Below are positions 28,187-38,087 of a stretch of DNA of 64,000 nt, piece by piece. Source of the DNA: Phnomibacter ginsenosidimutans. GTDB lineage: Bacteria > Bacteroidota > Bacteroidia > Chitinophagales > Chitinophagaceae. Numbering within the stretch: the first letter of the stretch is position 1; each line of letters begins with the position of its first letter. Under the pieces are notes generated by a model that was not told the DNA's origin, made no database searches, and was given only the letters and a program-made list of their open reading frames with translations. The position numbers were made by a program, and so were the translations under genes. The stretch spans positions 3,448,658 to 3,512,657 of the forward strand of contig NZ_CP046566.1 of NCBI RefSeq assembly GCF_009740285.1, given 5' to 3'.

Positions 28187-29522
28187 TTAGTCCTTTCTAA
28201 AAGCCCATTTCCACATTTCTTTCAGTGTTACTTTTTTTCCGTACATCAAAATGCCTGTTCGGTAAATTTTGGCACTCAGCCAGGTAGTACCCAAAAAGCC
28301 CAACACCAGCGATACCATGCTCAACGCCAGTTGCCAGTAAGGCACAGTACCCGGTACGCCAAAGGGCAGCCGGGCCATCATTACAATGGGTGAGCTAAAC
28401 GGAATGATACTGGCCCAGGTAGCCAAGGCACTTTCGGGACGTGTCACCGCATTCATCATAATGACAATACTGAAAATGATGGGCATGGTAATGGGCATCA
28501 TCAGGCTTTGTGCATCCTGCGGATCTTCATTTACTGCACTACCTACGGCCGCAAACAACGCTGCATAAAACAGGTAGCCAAATACAAAGTAGAACAAGAA
28601 ACAACCTACAATGAACCACCAGTTAACGCTGCTCAATGTATGCTTAGCTTCAGCAAAAGCAATGGCAGTCTGATTAGCCTGAACAGCCATGCCCGCACCG
28701 GGTACGCCATTGTTCATGGCATTCACCTGCTCCATTACTTCAGCGGGTACAAACAGCCCAATGAGAGAAGTGAGGCCCACAATAAGCAACACCCACAGCA
28801 CAAACTGCGTAACACCCACCGCACCAATGCCAATGATTTTCCCCAGCATTAACTGCTTTGGCTTTACGCTGCTCACCACTACTTCGGCTATGCGGTTGGT
28901 TTTTTCTTCCATCACACCACGCATTACCATGGCGCCGTACAAAAACAACGTAATGTAAATAAGAAAGCCTGCGCCATATCCCACTTTATACGCCATGCCG
29001 CTTGTTACCGGCTTTTACTTCGCTGCCGCCATCGAGCACTTTGTTGTCGAAGCCTACTTCTTTGGCCTGGCTGCGGATAGAATCGTAAGCTGCTTTGCTC
29101 ATTCCGCCCTGCTGCGTCACCATGCGGGTTTCAATGGCATCGTTCAGCCGGCGGCGAATGCTGCCTTCAGTAATAACGCTCAGGTTTTTCTTGGTGTAAA
29201 TTTCGAAACGTTCCGCAGTGCTGTTCATGCCGTTGCCCGGCGCCAACAGCACAGCAGAATAACCTTTCGACAATAAAGACGTATCTGCATCGGCCAAAAA
29301 CTCAAACTTGAGTTGTTCGCCGGGTTCCAGAAATTCTTTGAGCAAACCGTTCTTATCAGCCACTGCAATTTTTTCTTGCTGCACATTTTTTACTGTCATA
29401 AAAATGACAGCGGCAATGATGCCAGCCAACAAGAGTGGCGTTAGAAAAGTACTGAGGACAAAAGTTTTTTTGGATACCCTGGTCAGGTATTCCCGTTTGA
29501 TGATTAACCAGGTTTTATTCAT
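28187..29522 (-). CDS. ABC-2 type transporter permease (NatB-like, frameshifted)
   Basis: A repaired 444-residue permease. The N-terminus (MNKTWLIIKREYLTRVSKKTF) and first membrane helix precede a large extracytoplasmic domain and then a bundle of about five helices near the C-terminus (AGFLIYITLFLYGAMV, MEEKTNRIAEVVVSSVKPKQ). EEKTNRIAEVVVSSV is characteristic of the NatB/YhaP sodium or drug exporter permeases. One extra base at 28998-28999 breaks the frame; removing it joins EVKAGNKR to MAYKVGYGAGF. The ATPase is encoded 39 bases upstream. Confidence 0.87.
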
Positions 29523-29561
29523 AGAAAATAAGCTTGTAGGTAAAAGAAAAAGGGATGGGCA

Positions 29562-30491
29562 TTACAACGATGCATCAAACTTGCGGGCAGTGGGTGTGCC
29601 TTCTACAATTTTGATGAAGATGTCGTTGAGGGAAGGCAGAATTTCATTGAAGGATTGAATAGAAACACCCTGCTGAATGAGGTATTGCAACACTTCGTTG
29701 TTGCTCACACCGTCTTGCAGTTTGATGATGGCTTTCTGGTCTTTTTGCCCAATGACATTAAAGAGAGGCGTTTGCCATTGCCCAGCATCGGCAGCAGCAC
29801 CTACAGCAAACAGATGTTCTTTAAAGTCTTGCTTTACCTGATCCACAGTACCGTCCAGCACCTTTTTGCCTTTGTTTACCAGCACTATTTGCTTGCATAT
29901 TTCTTCTACCTGCTCCATGCGGTGCGTAGAAAAAATGATGGTGGCGCCTTCCTGTGCCAAACGGAATATTTCGTCTTTGATAAGGTTGGCATTCACCGGA
30001 TCGAGACCGCTGAAAGGTTCATCGAGAATGATGAGTTTTGGACGGTGCAACACAGTAGTTACAAACTGTAGTTTTTGGCTCATGCCCTTACTCAGGTCTT
30101 CTACTTTTTTGTTCCACCAGCTTTCCATTTCGAGGCGTACAAACCAGTCTTTAATAGCAGCCATGGCATCGGCCCGGCTCATGCCCCGCAGCTGTGCCAG
30201 GTACAGTGCCTGCTCACCAATTTTCATTTTTTTGTACAAGCCCCTTTCTTCGGGCATGTAACCAATCTGAGCAATATCTTCTTCCGGCTGAAACTTGCGG
30301 CCATCAAAACTGATGCTGCCAGCGTCGGGAAAAAAGATGCCCGTAATCATACGGATGAGCGTGGTTTTGCCGGCGCCGTTGGGCCCGAGCAAACCAAAGA
30401 TGCTACCCGGTGCAATGGAGAAAGAAATGTCGTCGACGGCTTTTTGCGAAGCAAAATGCTTCACCAGGTGATTGACCTCAAGGATATTCAT
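29562..30491 (-). CDS. ABC transporter ATP-binding protein (NatA-like)
   Basis: A 309-residue ATPase partner of the permease downstream. Walker A is LLGPNGAGKTTLIRM (near residue 38), the signature is DLSKGMSQKLQF (near 137), Walker B is LIILDEPFSGLDPVN, and the H-loop is IFSTHRMEQVE. The last ~85 residues form a C-terminal domain usual for ABC-2 exporters of the NatA/CcmA group. Substrate is unknown. Confidence 0.93.
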   Translation of the reverse strand: MNILEVNHLVKHFASQKAVDDISFSIAPGSIFGLLGPNGAGKTTLIRMITGIFFPDAGSISFDGRKFQPEEDIAQIGYMPEERGLYKKMKIGEQALYLAQLRGMSRADAMAAIKDWFVRLEMESWWNKKVEDLSKGMSQKLQFVTTVLHRPKLIILDEPFSGLDPVNANLIKDEIFRLAQEGATIIFSTHRMEQVEEICKQIVLVNKGKKVLDGTVDQVKQDFKEHLFAVGAAADAGQWQTPLFNVIGQKDQKAIIKLQDGVSNNEVLQYLIQQGVSIQSFNEILPSLNDIFIKIVEGTPTARKFDASL

Positions 30492-30611
30492 AAGTGATAG
30501 GTTGGAGCCATGAAGATAGGTACTCCAACTACTTGCCTCATCTTTCTACACCAGTGGTTGCAGCGGCTTATCAGTTACAATAGCGATACAGGAATTGCAA
30601 ATAACTAACCA

Positions 30612-31538
30612 CTACTTTGCAGGCCATTGCGCCGGGTCGTTGCTGTGAAAGCGATTGTCGAACGAGAGCCACAACCTTTTTTTACTGCCTTTTACTTTGT
30701 ACCATTTTTCTGCCACAATCCTTCCTTTGGAATCGTACTCAAAATAGCTGTACAAAAAAGGCTCATTTCTGTAAGTAACAATAGCTCCTGCCACCGTTTT
30801 CTGTTCGTTCATCAACTCCAGTTCGAAGCGGCTTTCGGTATTATAGCCATCGTTTATTCGCACCACAAATTTCCCTTTGCTATACGAGGAGGGCACCCAT
30901 TGTATGTTGAGGTCTTGTGCAGTGGTTTTATCGGCTTTGATGCGTTGCAATTGCTTATCGTAGCCAAACTGATACGCATACATTTCAGGCTTTAGCAGCA
31001 ATAGCAAATGCGCATCGAATGGAAGAATGGAATCTACCATGAAATCGTGGCCTTCAGCATCGATGGCATTTTGAAAACTGCCCCGCCAGTTGTAGTTGAG
31101 AATGACACTGGGGCCGGGCTTTTCATCCGCATCATAGGTGGTTACCACCCTTTGGCGAATAATGTTGTCGAGATAATTTACGGAGTCTTTGTATTTGATG
31201 CCAACGCCATTGAGTGTAGCAATGCCACCAGCTGGGCCAATTACTTTTTGCCCGAGGCTGTACAGTAAAATACCATCCACACCTTCGGCCATTCCACGCT
31301 CCTGCAATTTGCTGATGAGTTCGTTTGTTTCTACCGAAATATCAGCACTCACTTCTACAATATGCGTAGCGATATAGGGCTGCGTTGGTTTGCTGTCGGG
31401 TAAAAAAATGACAGGTGTTTTGCCGGTGTACACCAAGGGCAACGGATGCAGCGAAGCAGGTGTACGTACAATAGTTGTTTGCGCATGCAATGCAGTAGCA
31501 GCAAGGCACAACAAGATGCCGTAAATGAGCCCTCTCAT
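30612..31538 (-). CDS. Secreted protein of unknown function
   Basis: I do not recognise this 308-residue protein. A signal peptide (MRGLIYGILLCLAATALHAQ) precedes a mixed alpha/beta mature part. Notable segments are THIVEVSADISVETNELI, KPGPSVILNYNWRG and a C-terminal part with Tyr/Phe-rich strands (FLYSYFEYDSKGRIVAEKWY) that resembles RHS-like or MORN-like beta repeats. ATG 31538 was chosen because it starts the signal peptide; the open frame extends 7 codons upstream. It stands alone between the ABC pair and the FAD enzyme. Confidence 0.65.
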   Translation of the reverse strand: MRGLIYGILLCLAATALHAQTTIVRTPASLHPLPLVYTGKTPVIFLPDSKPTQPYIATHIVEVSADISVETNELISKLQERGMAEGVDGILLYSLGQKVIGPAGGIATLNGVGIKYKDSVNYLDNIIRQRVVTTYDADEKPGPSVILNYNWRGSFQNAIDAEGHDFMVDSILPFDAHLLLLLKPEMYAYQFGYDKQLQRIKADKTTAQDLNIQWVPSSYSKGKFVVRINDGYNTESRFELELMNEQKTVAGAIVTYRNEPFLYSYFEYDSKGRIVAEKWYKVKGSKKRLWLSFDNRFHSNDPAQWPAK

Positions 31539-31649
31539 ACAACAGAATTTACAGAGCAAGTAACAGCAATTGGCAATGCCACTGCGCCAGCAAAACGTTA
31601 ATCGTAGCGAAAGAAAACGCTAATGTTATGCAGCGAAAACAGGAACGAA

Positions 31650-33247
31650 TTATTGGTAAACACCCACTATTTTTTTCACGGTGTTTTCGCCATCCATGGC
31701 AGCACTTACAATGCCACCGGCATAGCCCGCCCCTTCGGCACAGGGGTACAAGCCTTTAATCTGCGGATGTGCATGCGTATCGGCCAAGCGAGGAATGCGA
31801 ACCGGTGAACTGGTGCGGCTTTCCGTAGCTACCAATACTGCTTCGTTGGTATAATAGCCTTTCATTTTTTTACCAAAAGCCTGCACTCCTTCCCGCAGGG
31901 CATCGGCTACAAAACGGGGTAATACCGAGCCCACATCGGCGGCAGTAATGCCCGGTAAATAAGAACAATCGGGCAAATCGCCGGAAGCTTTGCGTTGCAC
32001 AAAATCTACCATGCGTTGTGCCGGTGCTACCAACTTGCCGCCACCTGCAGCATACGCTTTACGTTCTACGTATTGCTGCAAATACATCATGCCCAATGGC
32101 GATTCCAATACCGACTTCGGCATGTCCATCACCTGCGAAAAATCTTTGTAAATATGCGGCACATCGTTGAGGCGAATTTCCACCACAGTACCACTATTGG
32201 CATAAGGATTATTGCGTTTGCTGGGGCTCCATCCATTCACCACAATTTCGCCGGGTGCTGTAGCTGCCGGCGCAATGATACCGCCGGGACACATGCAAAA
32301 GAAAAGACGCCACGTCCACCAGCTTGATGCACCAAGCTGTAAGAAGCCGGTGGTAAATACTCGCTGCGAACAAGACAATGATACTGCGCTGCATCAATCA
32401 CCGTTTGCGGATGCTCAATGCGAACACCCAATGCAAAAGGCTTTGCTTCAATGGCAATGCCTTGCTGATGCAGCATTTGAAAAACATCACGGGCAGAATG
32501 CCCGGTGGCCAGCAAGCAATGATCGGCTTTCATCACATCGCCATTGGCCGTTTGTACGGCGGTAAACTGATCACCATCAATATGCAGCTTTACCACTTTG
32601 CTATTGAAATGCACTTCGCCGCCATGTGCTTCAATCGCTTCACGTATGGCGGTGATGATATGCGGTAATTTGTTGGTACCAATATGCGGATGCGCTTCGT
32701 ATAAAATGCGTTCATCGGCACCATAGTTTACCAGCAATTGCAATATGCGGTGTACATCGCCCCGCTTGGTGCTGCGGGTGTAGAGTTTACCATCGCTGTA
32801 CGTGCCGGCACCACCTTCACCAAAACAATAATTACTCTCCGCATTTACTTCGCCCTGCTTGTTCATGGCGGCGAGGTCGCGGCGGCGGCTGCGTACATCT
32901 TTACCCCTTTCGAGCACTATGGGTTTAATGCCATGCTCCAAACAGCACATGGCGGCAAACAAACCAGCGGGACCTGCGCCTACAATCACCATGCGTTTGT
33001 CGGCATGGCGAACATCGTGATGTTGAATGTGCAATGCTGGCCGCTGCTGAAAAGGTTCGTTGATGTAAGCCTGCACCTGCAGGTTCATCCAAACGGTTTT
33101 GCTGCGAGCATCAATAGATTGGCGGCGGATATAATACCCCGTAACCGCCGAAGCCTTTACACCGGCTTCGGCAGCTATCAGTTGGGTAATGCGTTGTGTA
33201 TCGGCAGCTTCCTGCGGAAGCACCTTCATGTTGAGGAGCTGTTGCAT
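31650..33247 (-). CDS. FAD-dependent dehydrogenase, COG2509-like (frameshifted)
   Basis: A repaired 532-residue flavoprotein. The dinucleotide fold VIVGAGPAGLFAAMCCLEHG lies near residue 90. It is followed by VLERGKDVRSRRRDL, the NYCFGEGGAGTYSDGKLYTR loop, HCLLATGHSARDVF, CMCPGGIIAPAAT and a C-terminal FAD-binding YPCAEGAGYAGGIVSAAMDG. These segments are typical of the uncharacterised FAD dehydrogenases often called BaiN-like or COG2509. One T is missing from the run opposite 32297-32300; restoring it joins GVFSF to CMCPGG. The reaction is not known. Confidence 0.87.
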
Positions 33248-33289
33248 GTACTCGTGTTAGGTAGTTATCCTAAAAAACGGTGAGAGAAA

Positions 33290-33664
33290 TTAGAACGGCA
33301 AATCGTCGGCACCCATGTCTGGTGTGGGCGGATCAATGAACTGTTCGGGAGCCGAACCTTGTGCGCCAGATGGCACAAAGCCTTCAATACGCCAGGCATC
33401 GAGGTTGGTGATGTAGTTTTCACGACCATCTTTCACCCACTTGGTACCCTTGATGTTGAAATGCACTTTTACTTCTTCCCCGTTTTTAAATTTATCGAGC
33501 AGGGCGGTTTTGTCCTGCACACACTGAAACTTAATGTAGTTGGTGATGGTTCTGCTGCCAATATCTTCTGTCTTCTCCACCACAAATTCACGGGTTTTGA
33601 AAGTTTCGCTGCGCTGCATTACAGGATAAATGGCGGCAATTTTGCCAGTCAGTTCGTAAGACAT
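33290..33664 (-). CDS. DUF3127 protein
   Basis: A 124-residue protein matching DUF3127, an OB-fold-like family of the Bacteroidota. MSYELTGKIAAIYPVMQRSE and TFKTREFVVEKTEDIGSRTITN are typical. The Gly/Pro/Asp-rich tail ending DMGADDLPF resembles the acidic tip of single-stranded DNA-binding proteins, which fits a nucleic-acid or protein-docking role, though this is inference. ATG 33664 was chosen over an upstream in-frame codon. Confidence 0.88.
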   Translation of the reverse strand: MSYELTGKIAAIYPVMQRSETFKTREFVVEKTEDIGSRTITNYIKFQCVQDKTALLDKFKNGEEVKVHFNIKGTKWVKDGRENYITNLDAWRIEGFVPSGAQGSAPEQFIDPPTPDMGADDLPF

Positions 33665-33837
33665 GAAATGTTGAAATTTTTGGGCAAGTCCTTTGACAGC
33701 TATCAAAAAAACGGGCCTGTTTTAATGGAAAGTTTGGCGCCAAAACTACGGGCATTTTTCATTTTCTATTTTTTATTGAGAAAACAAACCGGAATCAGCT
33801 ATCCCTATTGATTTGCGCTGCATTTTTGCAGGCTCTT

Positions 33838-34576
33838 ATGAAACCACTGTTCCGCTACTTTTTGATACTGGCATTAGGCTGGCAAAGCTGTGCCCCCTCC
33901 TATTATCAGGCGGGCCAAATGGCCTACACCCGATACGACATCAAACCCGGAAAAAAGACAGCAGCGTACAGCAGCTGATGGCGCCTTATGCGCAGCAAAT
34001 CAACAGCACCATGACGGCGGTGATTGGCGAACTCACCAGCACCCTCGAAAAAAGCAAAGCGACAATACCCTCGGCTACTTCATGACCGATGCTTTTTTGA
34101 GTGAATCAAAAAAAGTATTTCAACAGCCCGTAGACATTGCCTTGATGAACTTTGGTGGCATTCGTACACCTGCCATGCAAAAGGGCAACATTACCGTGGG
34201 CACTATTTACGAACTAATGCCCTTTGATAACCTGATGGTATTGGTGACTATGAGTGGGACAGAATTGCAGCAGTTGCTCAATCATGTAGCTGGCCGTGGT
34301 GGGTGGCCCATTAGTGGCGGCAGCTACAACATTCAAAACAAACAAGCAGTGGATGTTCGCATTGCCGATGCAGCATTGCAACCCAACAAACAATACACCG
34401 TAGCACTCAGCGATTATGTAGCCAATGGTGGCGATGATTGCAGTATGCTTACCAAATTGAAACAAATCAACAAAGGCTATTTGCAACGCGACGCGTTGAT
34501 TGATTATGTAAAAAGCCTGACAGCCGCCGGCAAAAAGCTGGACATTCCTGCAGGCAAGCGTGTCAACATTCTCTAA
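33838..34576 (+). CDS. 5'-nucleotidase C-terminal domain lipoprotein (two frameshifts)
   Basis: A repaired 246-residue protein corresponding to the C-terminal, substrate-binding half of UshA-type 5'-nucleotidases. A signal peptide with a possible lipobox (LGWQSCAPS) comes first. MNFGGIRTPAMQKGNITVG and IYELMPFDNLMVLVTMSG are the recognised family motifs, and ALSDYVANGGDDCSML lines the base-binding pocket. One A is missing at 33951-33956 and another at 34056-34058; restoring both gives KKDSSVQQLM and KSKSDNTLGYF. The metal-binding half is the next gene, 29 bases downstream. Confidence 0.85.
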
Positions 34577-34605
34577 TTTTTGCTCAACCCTCTCCCCGCT
34601 GTTTT

Positions 34606-35532
34606 ATGAATAGAAGACATTTTCTGACACAATCGACGCTGGCTGCCGGTAGCCTGCTGCTGCCCAACTGGAGCATGGCCGAAGACAACGCCGCACAACA
34701 GCTGGTTATTTTACATACCAATGATGTGCACAGCCGCATCGATCCTTTTCCGATGGATGGTGGCCGCAACCAGGGATTGGGTGGCGTGGCCAGTCGTGCT
34801 GCTGTGATTAATGAAATACGCAGCCAGCACGAACATGTGTTGCTGCTCGATGCCGGCGATATTTTTCAGGGTACCCCATACTTCAACCTGTACAAGGGCG
34901 AACCCGAAATAAAAGCCATGGCCGCCATGCAATACGATGCCTGCACCATGGGCAACCACGACTTTGATGCCGGCCTCGATAATTTTGCCACGCAATTGCA
35001 GCATGCTGCTTTTCCGGTGCTCGTCAGCAACTACGATTTCAGCGGTACCGCCATGGAATACAAGGCGCTGCCTTATAAAATATTCAAGAAAGGAAGATTG
35101 AAAATTGGTGTATTTGGCGTAGGCATTGAGCTGGAAGGATTGGTGCCGGAAAATTTGTACGGCAAAACCATTTACCAGGACCCGATTGTAAAAGCCAATG
35201 AAACTGCGGATTTGCTGAAGCGCAAAGAAAAATGTGACATGATCATTTGCCTCAGCCACCTGGGCTATCAATACAAAGGCAGCAACAAGGTGAGTGATAA
35301 AATACTGGCAGCCGAAACACAGTATATCGACCTGATAATAGGCGGACATACACATACGTTTATGGCTGAACCTGAGCTGGTAAAAAACAAACAAGGCAGC
35401 GAAGTACTCATCAATCAGGTGGGTTTCGGGGGCCTTATTTTGGGTCGGTTAGATTATGTCTTTTCTGCCACAAATAAGAAAAAATTTTTTGGGAGCAAAT
35501 CCATTTCCATTGCGAAAAAAACTGACATCTAA
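34606..35532 (+). CDS. Metallophosphatase (N-terminal half of 5'-nucleotidase)
   Basis: A 308-residue calcineurin-like phosphoesterase. The N-terminus MNRRHFLTQSTLAAG carries a twin-arginine type signal. Metal ligands are visible in LHTNDVHSR, LLLDAGDIFQGTPY, TMGNHDFDAG, ICLSHLGYQ and LIIGGHTHTF. These are the dimetal-site motifs of UshA-like nucleotidases, but the C-terminal substrate domain is absent and is encoded by the preceding gene. Together they probably form one split periplasmic nucleotidase. Confidence 0.92.
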   Translation: MNRRHFLTQSTLAAGSLLLPNWSMAEDNAAQQLVILHTNDVHSRIDPFPMDGGRNQGLGGVASRAAVINEIRSQHEHVLLLDAGDIFQGTPYFNLYKGEPEIKAMAAMQYDACTMGNHDFDAGLDNFATQLQHAAFPVLVSNYDFSGTAMEYKALPYKIFKKGRLKIGVFGVGIELEGLVPENLYGKTIYQDPIVKANETADLLKRKEKCDMIICLSHLGYQYKGSNKVSDKILAAETQYIDLIIGGHTHTFMAEPELVKNKQGSEVLINQVGFGGLILGRLDYVFSATNKKKFFGSKSISIAKKTDI

Positions 35533-35567
35533 AAATTTTTTTTCAACAGAAAGAGTTGATATTCGCT

Positions 35568-35586
35568 TTATCCTCACTTATTCACA
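35568..35586 (+). promoter_or_regulatory. Two adjacent DnaA-box-like sites upstream of dnaA
   Basis: TTATCCTCA (35568-35576) and TTATTCACA (35578-35586) each differ by one base from the DnaA box TTATCCACA. They are in the same orientation, one base apart, and 82 bases before the dnaA ATG. This fits autoregulation; origin function is possible but not shown. Confidence 0.45.
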
Positions 35587-35667
35587 GTCATGCAGAACAG
35601 TATACTGTAAATATGTGAACCACCAACAAAGGATTCTTAGTAACTCTACAAATTGCTATACGAAGAA

Positions 35668-37101
35668 ATGACGAAGACTTGCGAAATAGTTTGGCAAAAT
35701 TGTCTGGAAATAATTAAGGACATCGTTGATTGGCAACATTTCAAAACCTGGTTCGAACCCATCACTCCCGTTTCACTCAACAATAAAGTATTGACCATTC
35801 AGGTACCCAGTCAGTTCTTTTATGAATACATTGAAGAACACTACGTAAACCTGCTGGCAAAAACACTCAAACGTGAACTAGGAAAAGAAGCACGTTTGGA
35901 ATACCGCATCATGGTAGACAGTGGCAACAGCTCACATCAGCCACAAACGGTAGACCTGCCGACCAACAACATCAAATTGTACAATAACAATGTAATGGAC
36001 TTCCCACTGGTGACGACAAATCCTGTAAAGAATCCATTCGTGATTCCCGGCCTCAAAAAGATTCAGATTGATCCACAACTGAATCCTACTTACACCTTCG
36101 AAAGTTTTATTGAAGGCGATTGTAACCGTGTGGCTCGTCGTGCCGGCAAAACCGTAGCCGACAAGCCCGGCGCCAACTCATTCAACCCACTCGTTATTTA
36201 TGGTGGCGTTGGTTTGGGTAAAACGCATTTGGCACAGGCCATTGGCAACGAAGTGAAAAAGCAACACCCTAATAAAGTGGTGTTGTATGTAAGCAGCGAA
36301 AAGTTTATCAACCAGTTTCAGGATCATAGCCGTAACAACGCTATCAACGACTTCATTCATTTTTATCAACTCATCGATATCCTGATTATTGACGACGTGC
36401 AGTTTTTTGCCCGTGCCGAAAAATCACAGGACGCCTTTTTTGCCATCTTCAACCACCTGCACCAGAGTGGCAAGCAGCTGGTACTTACATCAGACAAAGC
36501 CCCCAAAGACCTCGATGGTTTGCAGGAGCGTTTGCTCAGCCGTTTCCGTTGGGGCCTCAGTGCCGATTTGCAAATGCCGGACTACGAAACCCGCATTGAA
36601 ATTCTGGAACGCAAAATGAAAAACGATGGCCTTGACATGCCACGTGAAGTAGTGAAGTATCTCGCCTATAATATCAATACCAACATTCGTGAACTGGAAG
36701 GTGCTTTGATTAGTCTGTTGGCTCAATCATCGCTCAACAAACGCGAAATTGATTTGGAACTGGCGAAGAAAGTATTGCGCAACCACATCAAAACCAGCAG
36801 CAAAGAAATTACCATCGAAAACATTCAGAAGATGGTATGCGAATACTTTGATGTGCCATACGAAAAACTGCAGCAAAAAACCCGGAAGCGGGAAATTGTG
36901 CAGGCTCGTCAGATTACCATGTATCTCGCCAAAGCTTTTACCAAAAACTCACTCAAAACCATTGGTGAGCATTTTGGTGGCCGCGACCATACTACTGTTA
37001 TTCATAGCTGCCAAACTGTGAAAGACCTGATGGACACCGACAGCGTTTTCAAAGAAAACGTACTCGAATTGACGCAGAAAGTGCAACTGGCTGCATTGTA
37101 A
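35668..37101 (+). CDS. dnaA: Chromosomal replication initiator DnaA
   Basis: DnaA binds the replication origin and opens it. The 477-residue product has domain I (MTKTCEIVWQNCLEIIKDIV), a linker, an AAA+ domain with Walker A YGGVGLGKTHLAQA (near residue 181), Walker B DILIIDDVQFF and the arginine-finger region LQERLLSRFRWGL. Domain IV carries the DnaA signature GGRDHTTVIHSCQTV. ATG 35668 is preferred over a TTG/ATG upstream because it begins the conserved domain I. No dnaN or recF follows; in many Bacteroidota dnaA is likewise unlinked. Confidence 0.97.
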   Translation: MTKTCEIVWQNCLEIIKDIVDWQHFKTWFEPITPVSLNNKVLTIQVPSQFFYEYIEEHYVNLLAKTLKRELGKEARLEYRIMVDSGNSSHQPQTVDLPTNNIKLYNNNVMDFPLVTTNPVKNPFVIPGLKKIQIDPQLNPTYTFESFIEGDCNRVARRAGKTVADKPGANSFNPLVIYGGVGLGKTHLAQAIGNEVKKQHPNKVVLYVSSEKFINQFQDHSRNNAINDFIHFYQLIDILIIDDVQFFARAEKSQDAFFAIFNHLHQSGKQLVLTSDKAPKDLDGLQERLLSRFRWGLSADLQMPDYETRIEILERKMKNDGLDMPREVVKYLAYNINTNIRELEGALISLLAQSSLNKREIDLELAKKVLRNHIKTSSKEITIENIQKMVCEYFDVPYEKLQQKTRKREIVQARQITMYLAKAFTKNSLKTIGEHFGGRDHTTVIHSCQTVKDLMDTDSVFKENVLELTQKVQLAAL

Positions 37102-37125
37102 TTACAACAGCCTTCTCTATACACC

Positions 37126-37158
37126 AAGCGGTCGCCTCTTACTGGGGCGACCGCTTTT
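37126..37158 (+). terminator. dnaA terminator
   Basis: AAGCGGTCGCC (37126-37136) pairs with GGCGACCGCTT (37146-37156) over a 9-base loop, followed by TTTT-rich sequence. Confidence 0.8.
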
Positions 37159-37256
37159 GTTATGGGCGGTTAATTATGGTTAATGCCTTAAACGTTAGGG
37201 ATAGGCGCTGGTCATTGTATTGTCTCTTGATTATAACACACAAAAAAAACAATACC

Positions 37257-37943
37257 ATGAAAAAGACAATGCTCCTGATGCTTCCCTTCTTTGTAGCCAT
37301 AGTGGCCATAGCTCAACCACCACACCCCGCTGGCAAACCCGGCAAAGGCCCGGGCGGCAAAGCAGGTATGGAAATGATGAAAGACATTGACCTGACGCCG
37401 GAACAAAAAGTGGCCATGCAAAAACTGCAAGATGAATTGCGCCAGCAAATGCAAGCCCTCAACAGCAATGAAAGCATTACGGTAAAAGAACAACGCGACC
37501 GCCGCGAAGCCTTGCTGAAAAAACACAAAGAAGCGGTAGACAAACTGCTGACAGCCGAGCAGAAAAAACAACTGGCCGACAAACGTGCCAAGGCCCGTGC
37601 CAAAGCGGGTGAAATGCAAGCGCAACACCTGGCCAAAATGGCCGACAAACTCCAACTCAGCACTGAGCAGGTAGCCAAAGTAAAAGCCAGCCATACAACG
37701 GTAAAAACAAAAATGGATGCAGTGCTGAAAAACGATAAGCTGAGTCGCGAAGAACGCAAAGCCGGCATGGATAAAATAAAAGCTGAGCATGAGCAAGCCA
37801 TGGCAAGCATTTTAAACGCCGACCAACTGAAGCAGTGGAAAGAGCTGCGCCAGCAAGGCCCAAAGCCGGGCATGCATAAAGGCGGCAAAGGCATGCATCG
37901 TCATCATGAAGGCATGCGCAATGGTCCGGCCGCTGCCAGGTAA
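37257..37943 (+). CDS. Spy/CpxP-like periplasmic LTxxQ-repeat protein
   Basis: A 228-residue exported, highly charged helical protein. The signal peptide is MKKTMLLMLPFFVAIVAIAQ. Four LTxxQ-like motifs are visible: DLTPEQKVAM, LLTAEQKKQL, QLSTEQVAKV and LNADQLKQW. These recall Spy/CpxP envelope-stress chaperones, although the protein is longer and looks like a duplicated unit. Lys- and Ala-rich helices connect them, and the tail is rich in His and Gly (MHKGGKGMHRHHEGM), which could bind metal. ATG 37257 starts the signal peptide. Confidence 0.75.
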   Translation: MKKTMLLMLPFFVAIVAIAQPPHPAGKPGKGPGGKAGMEMMKDIDLTPEQKVAMQKLQDELRQQMQALNSNESITVKEQRDRREALLKKHKEAVDKLLTAEQKKQLADKRAKARAKAGEMQAQHLAKMADKLQLSTEQVAKVKASHTTVKTKMDAVLKNDKLSREERKAGMDKIKAEHEQAMASILNADQLKQWKELRQQGPKPGMHKGGKGMHRHHEGMRNGPAAAR

Positions 37944-37963
37944 ACAGTAACGTTTCCTTTATT

Positions 37964-37996
37964 ACAGCCGGCTGCACAATGCAGCCGGCTGTTGTT
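37964..37996 (+). terminator. Terminator of the LTxxQ gene
   Basis: ACAGCCGGCTGC (37964-37975) pairs with GCAGCCGGCTGT (37981-37992), 5-base loop, followed by TGTTTT. Confidence 0.8.
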
Positions 37997-38087
37997 TTAC
38001 CATAGCCTTACCATGGCTGGCCAAAGCCATGTTTGTTTGCTGGCTACAATAGAAGCATCTTTGCAGCACTGCACAAAAGCAGCATCC

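Noticed and set aside
35533-35667. Chromosomal origin call
   Set aside because: Only two box-like sites and a short AT-rich run are visible; without whole-genome skew this is not supportable.
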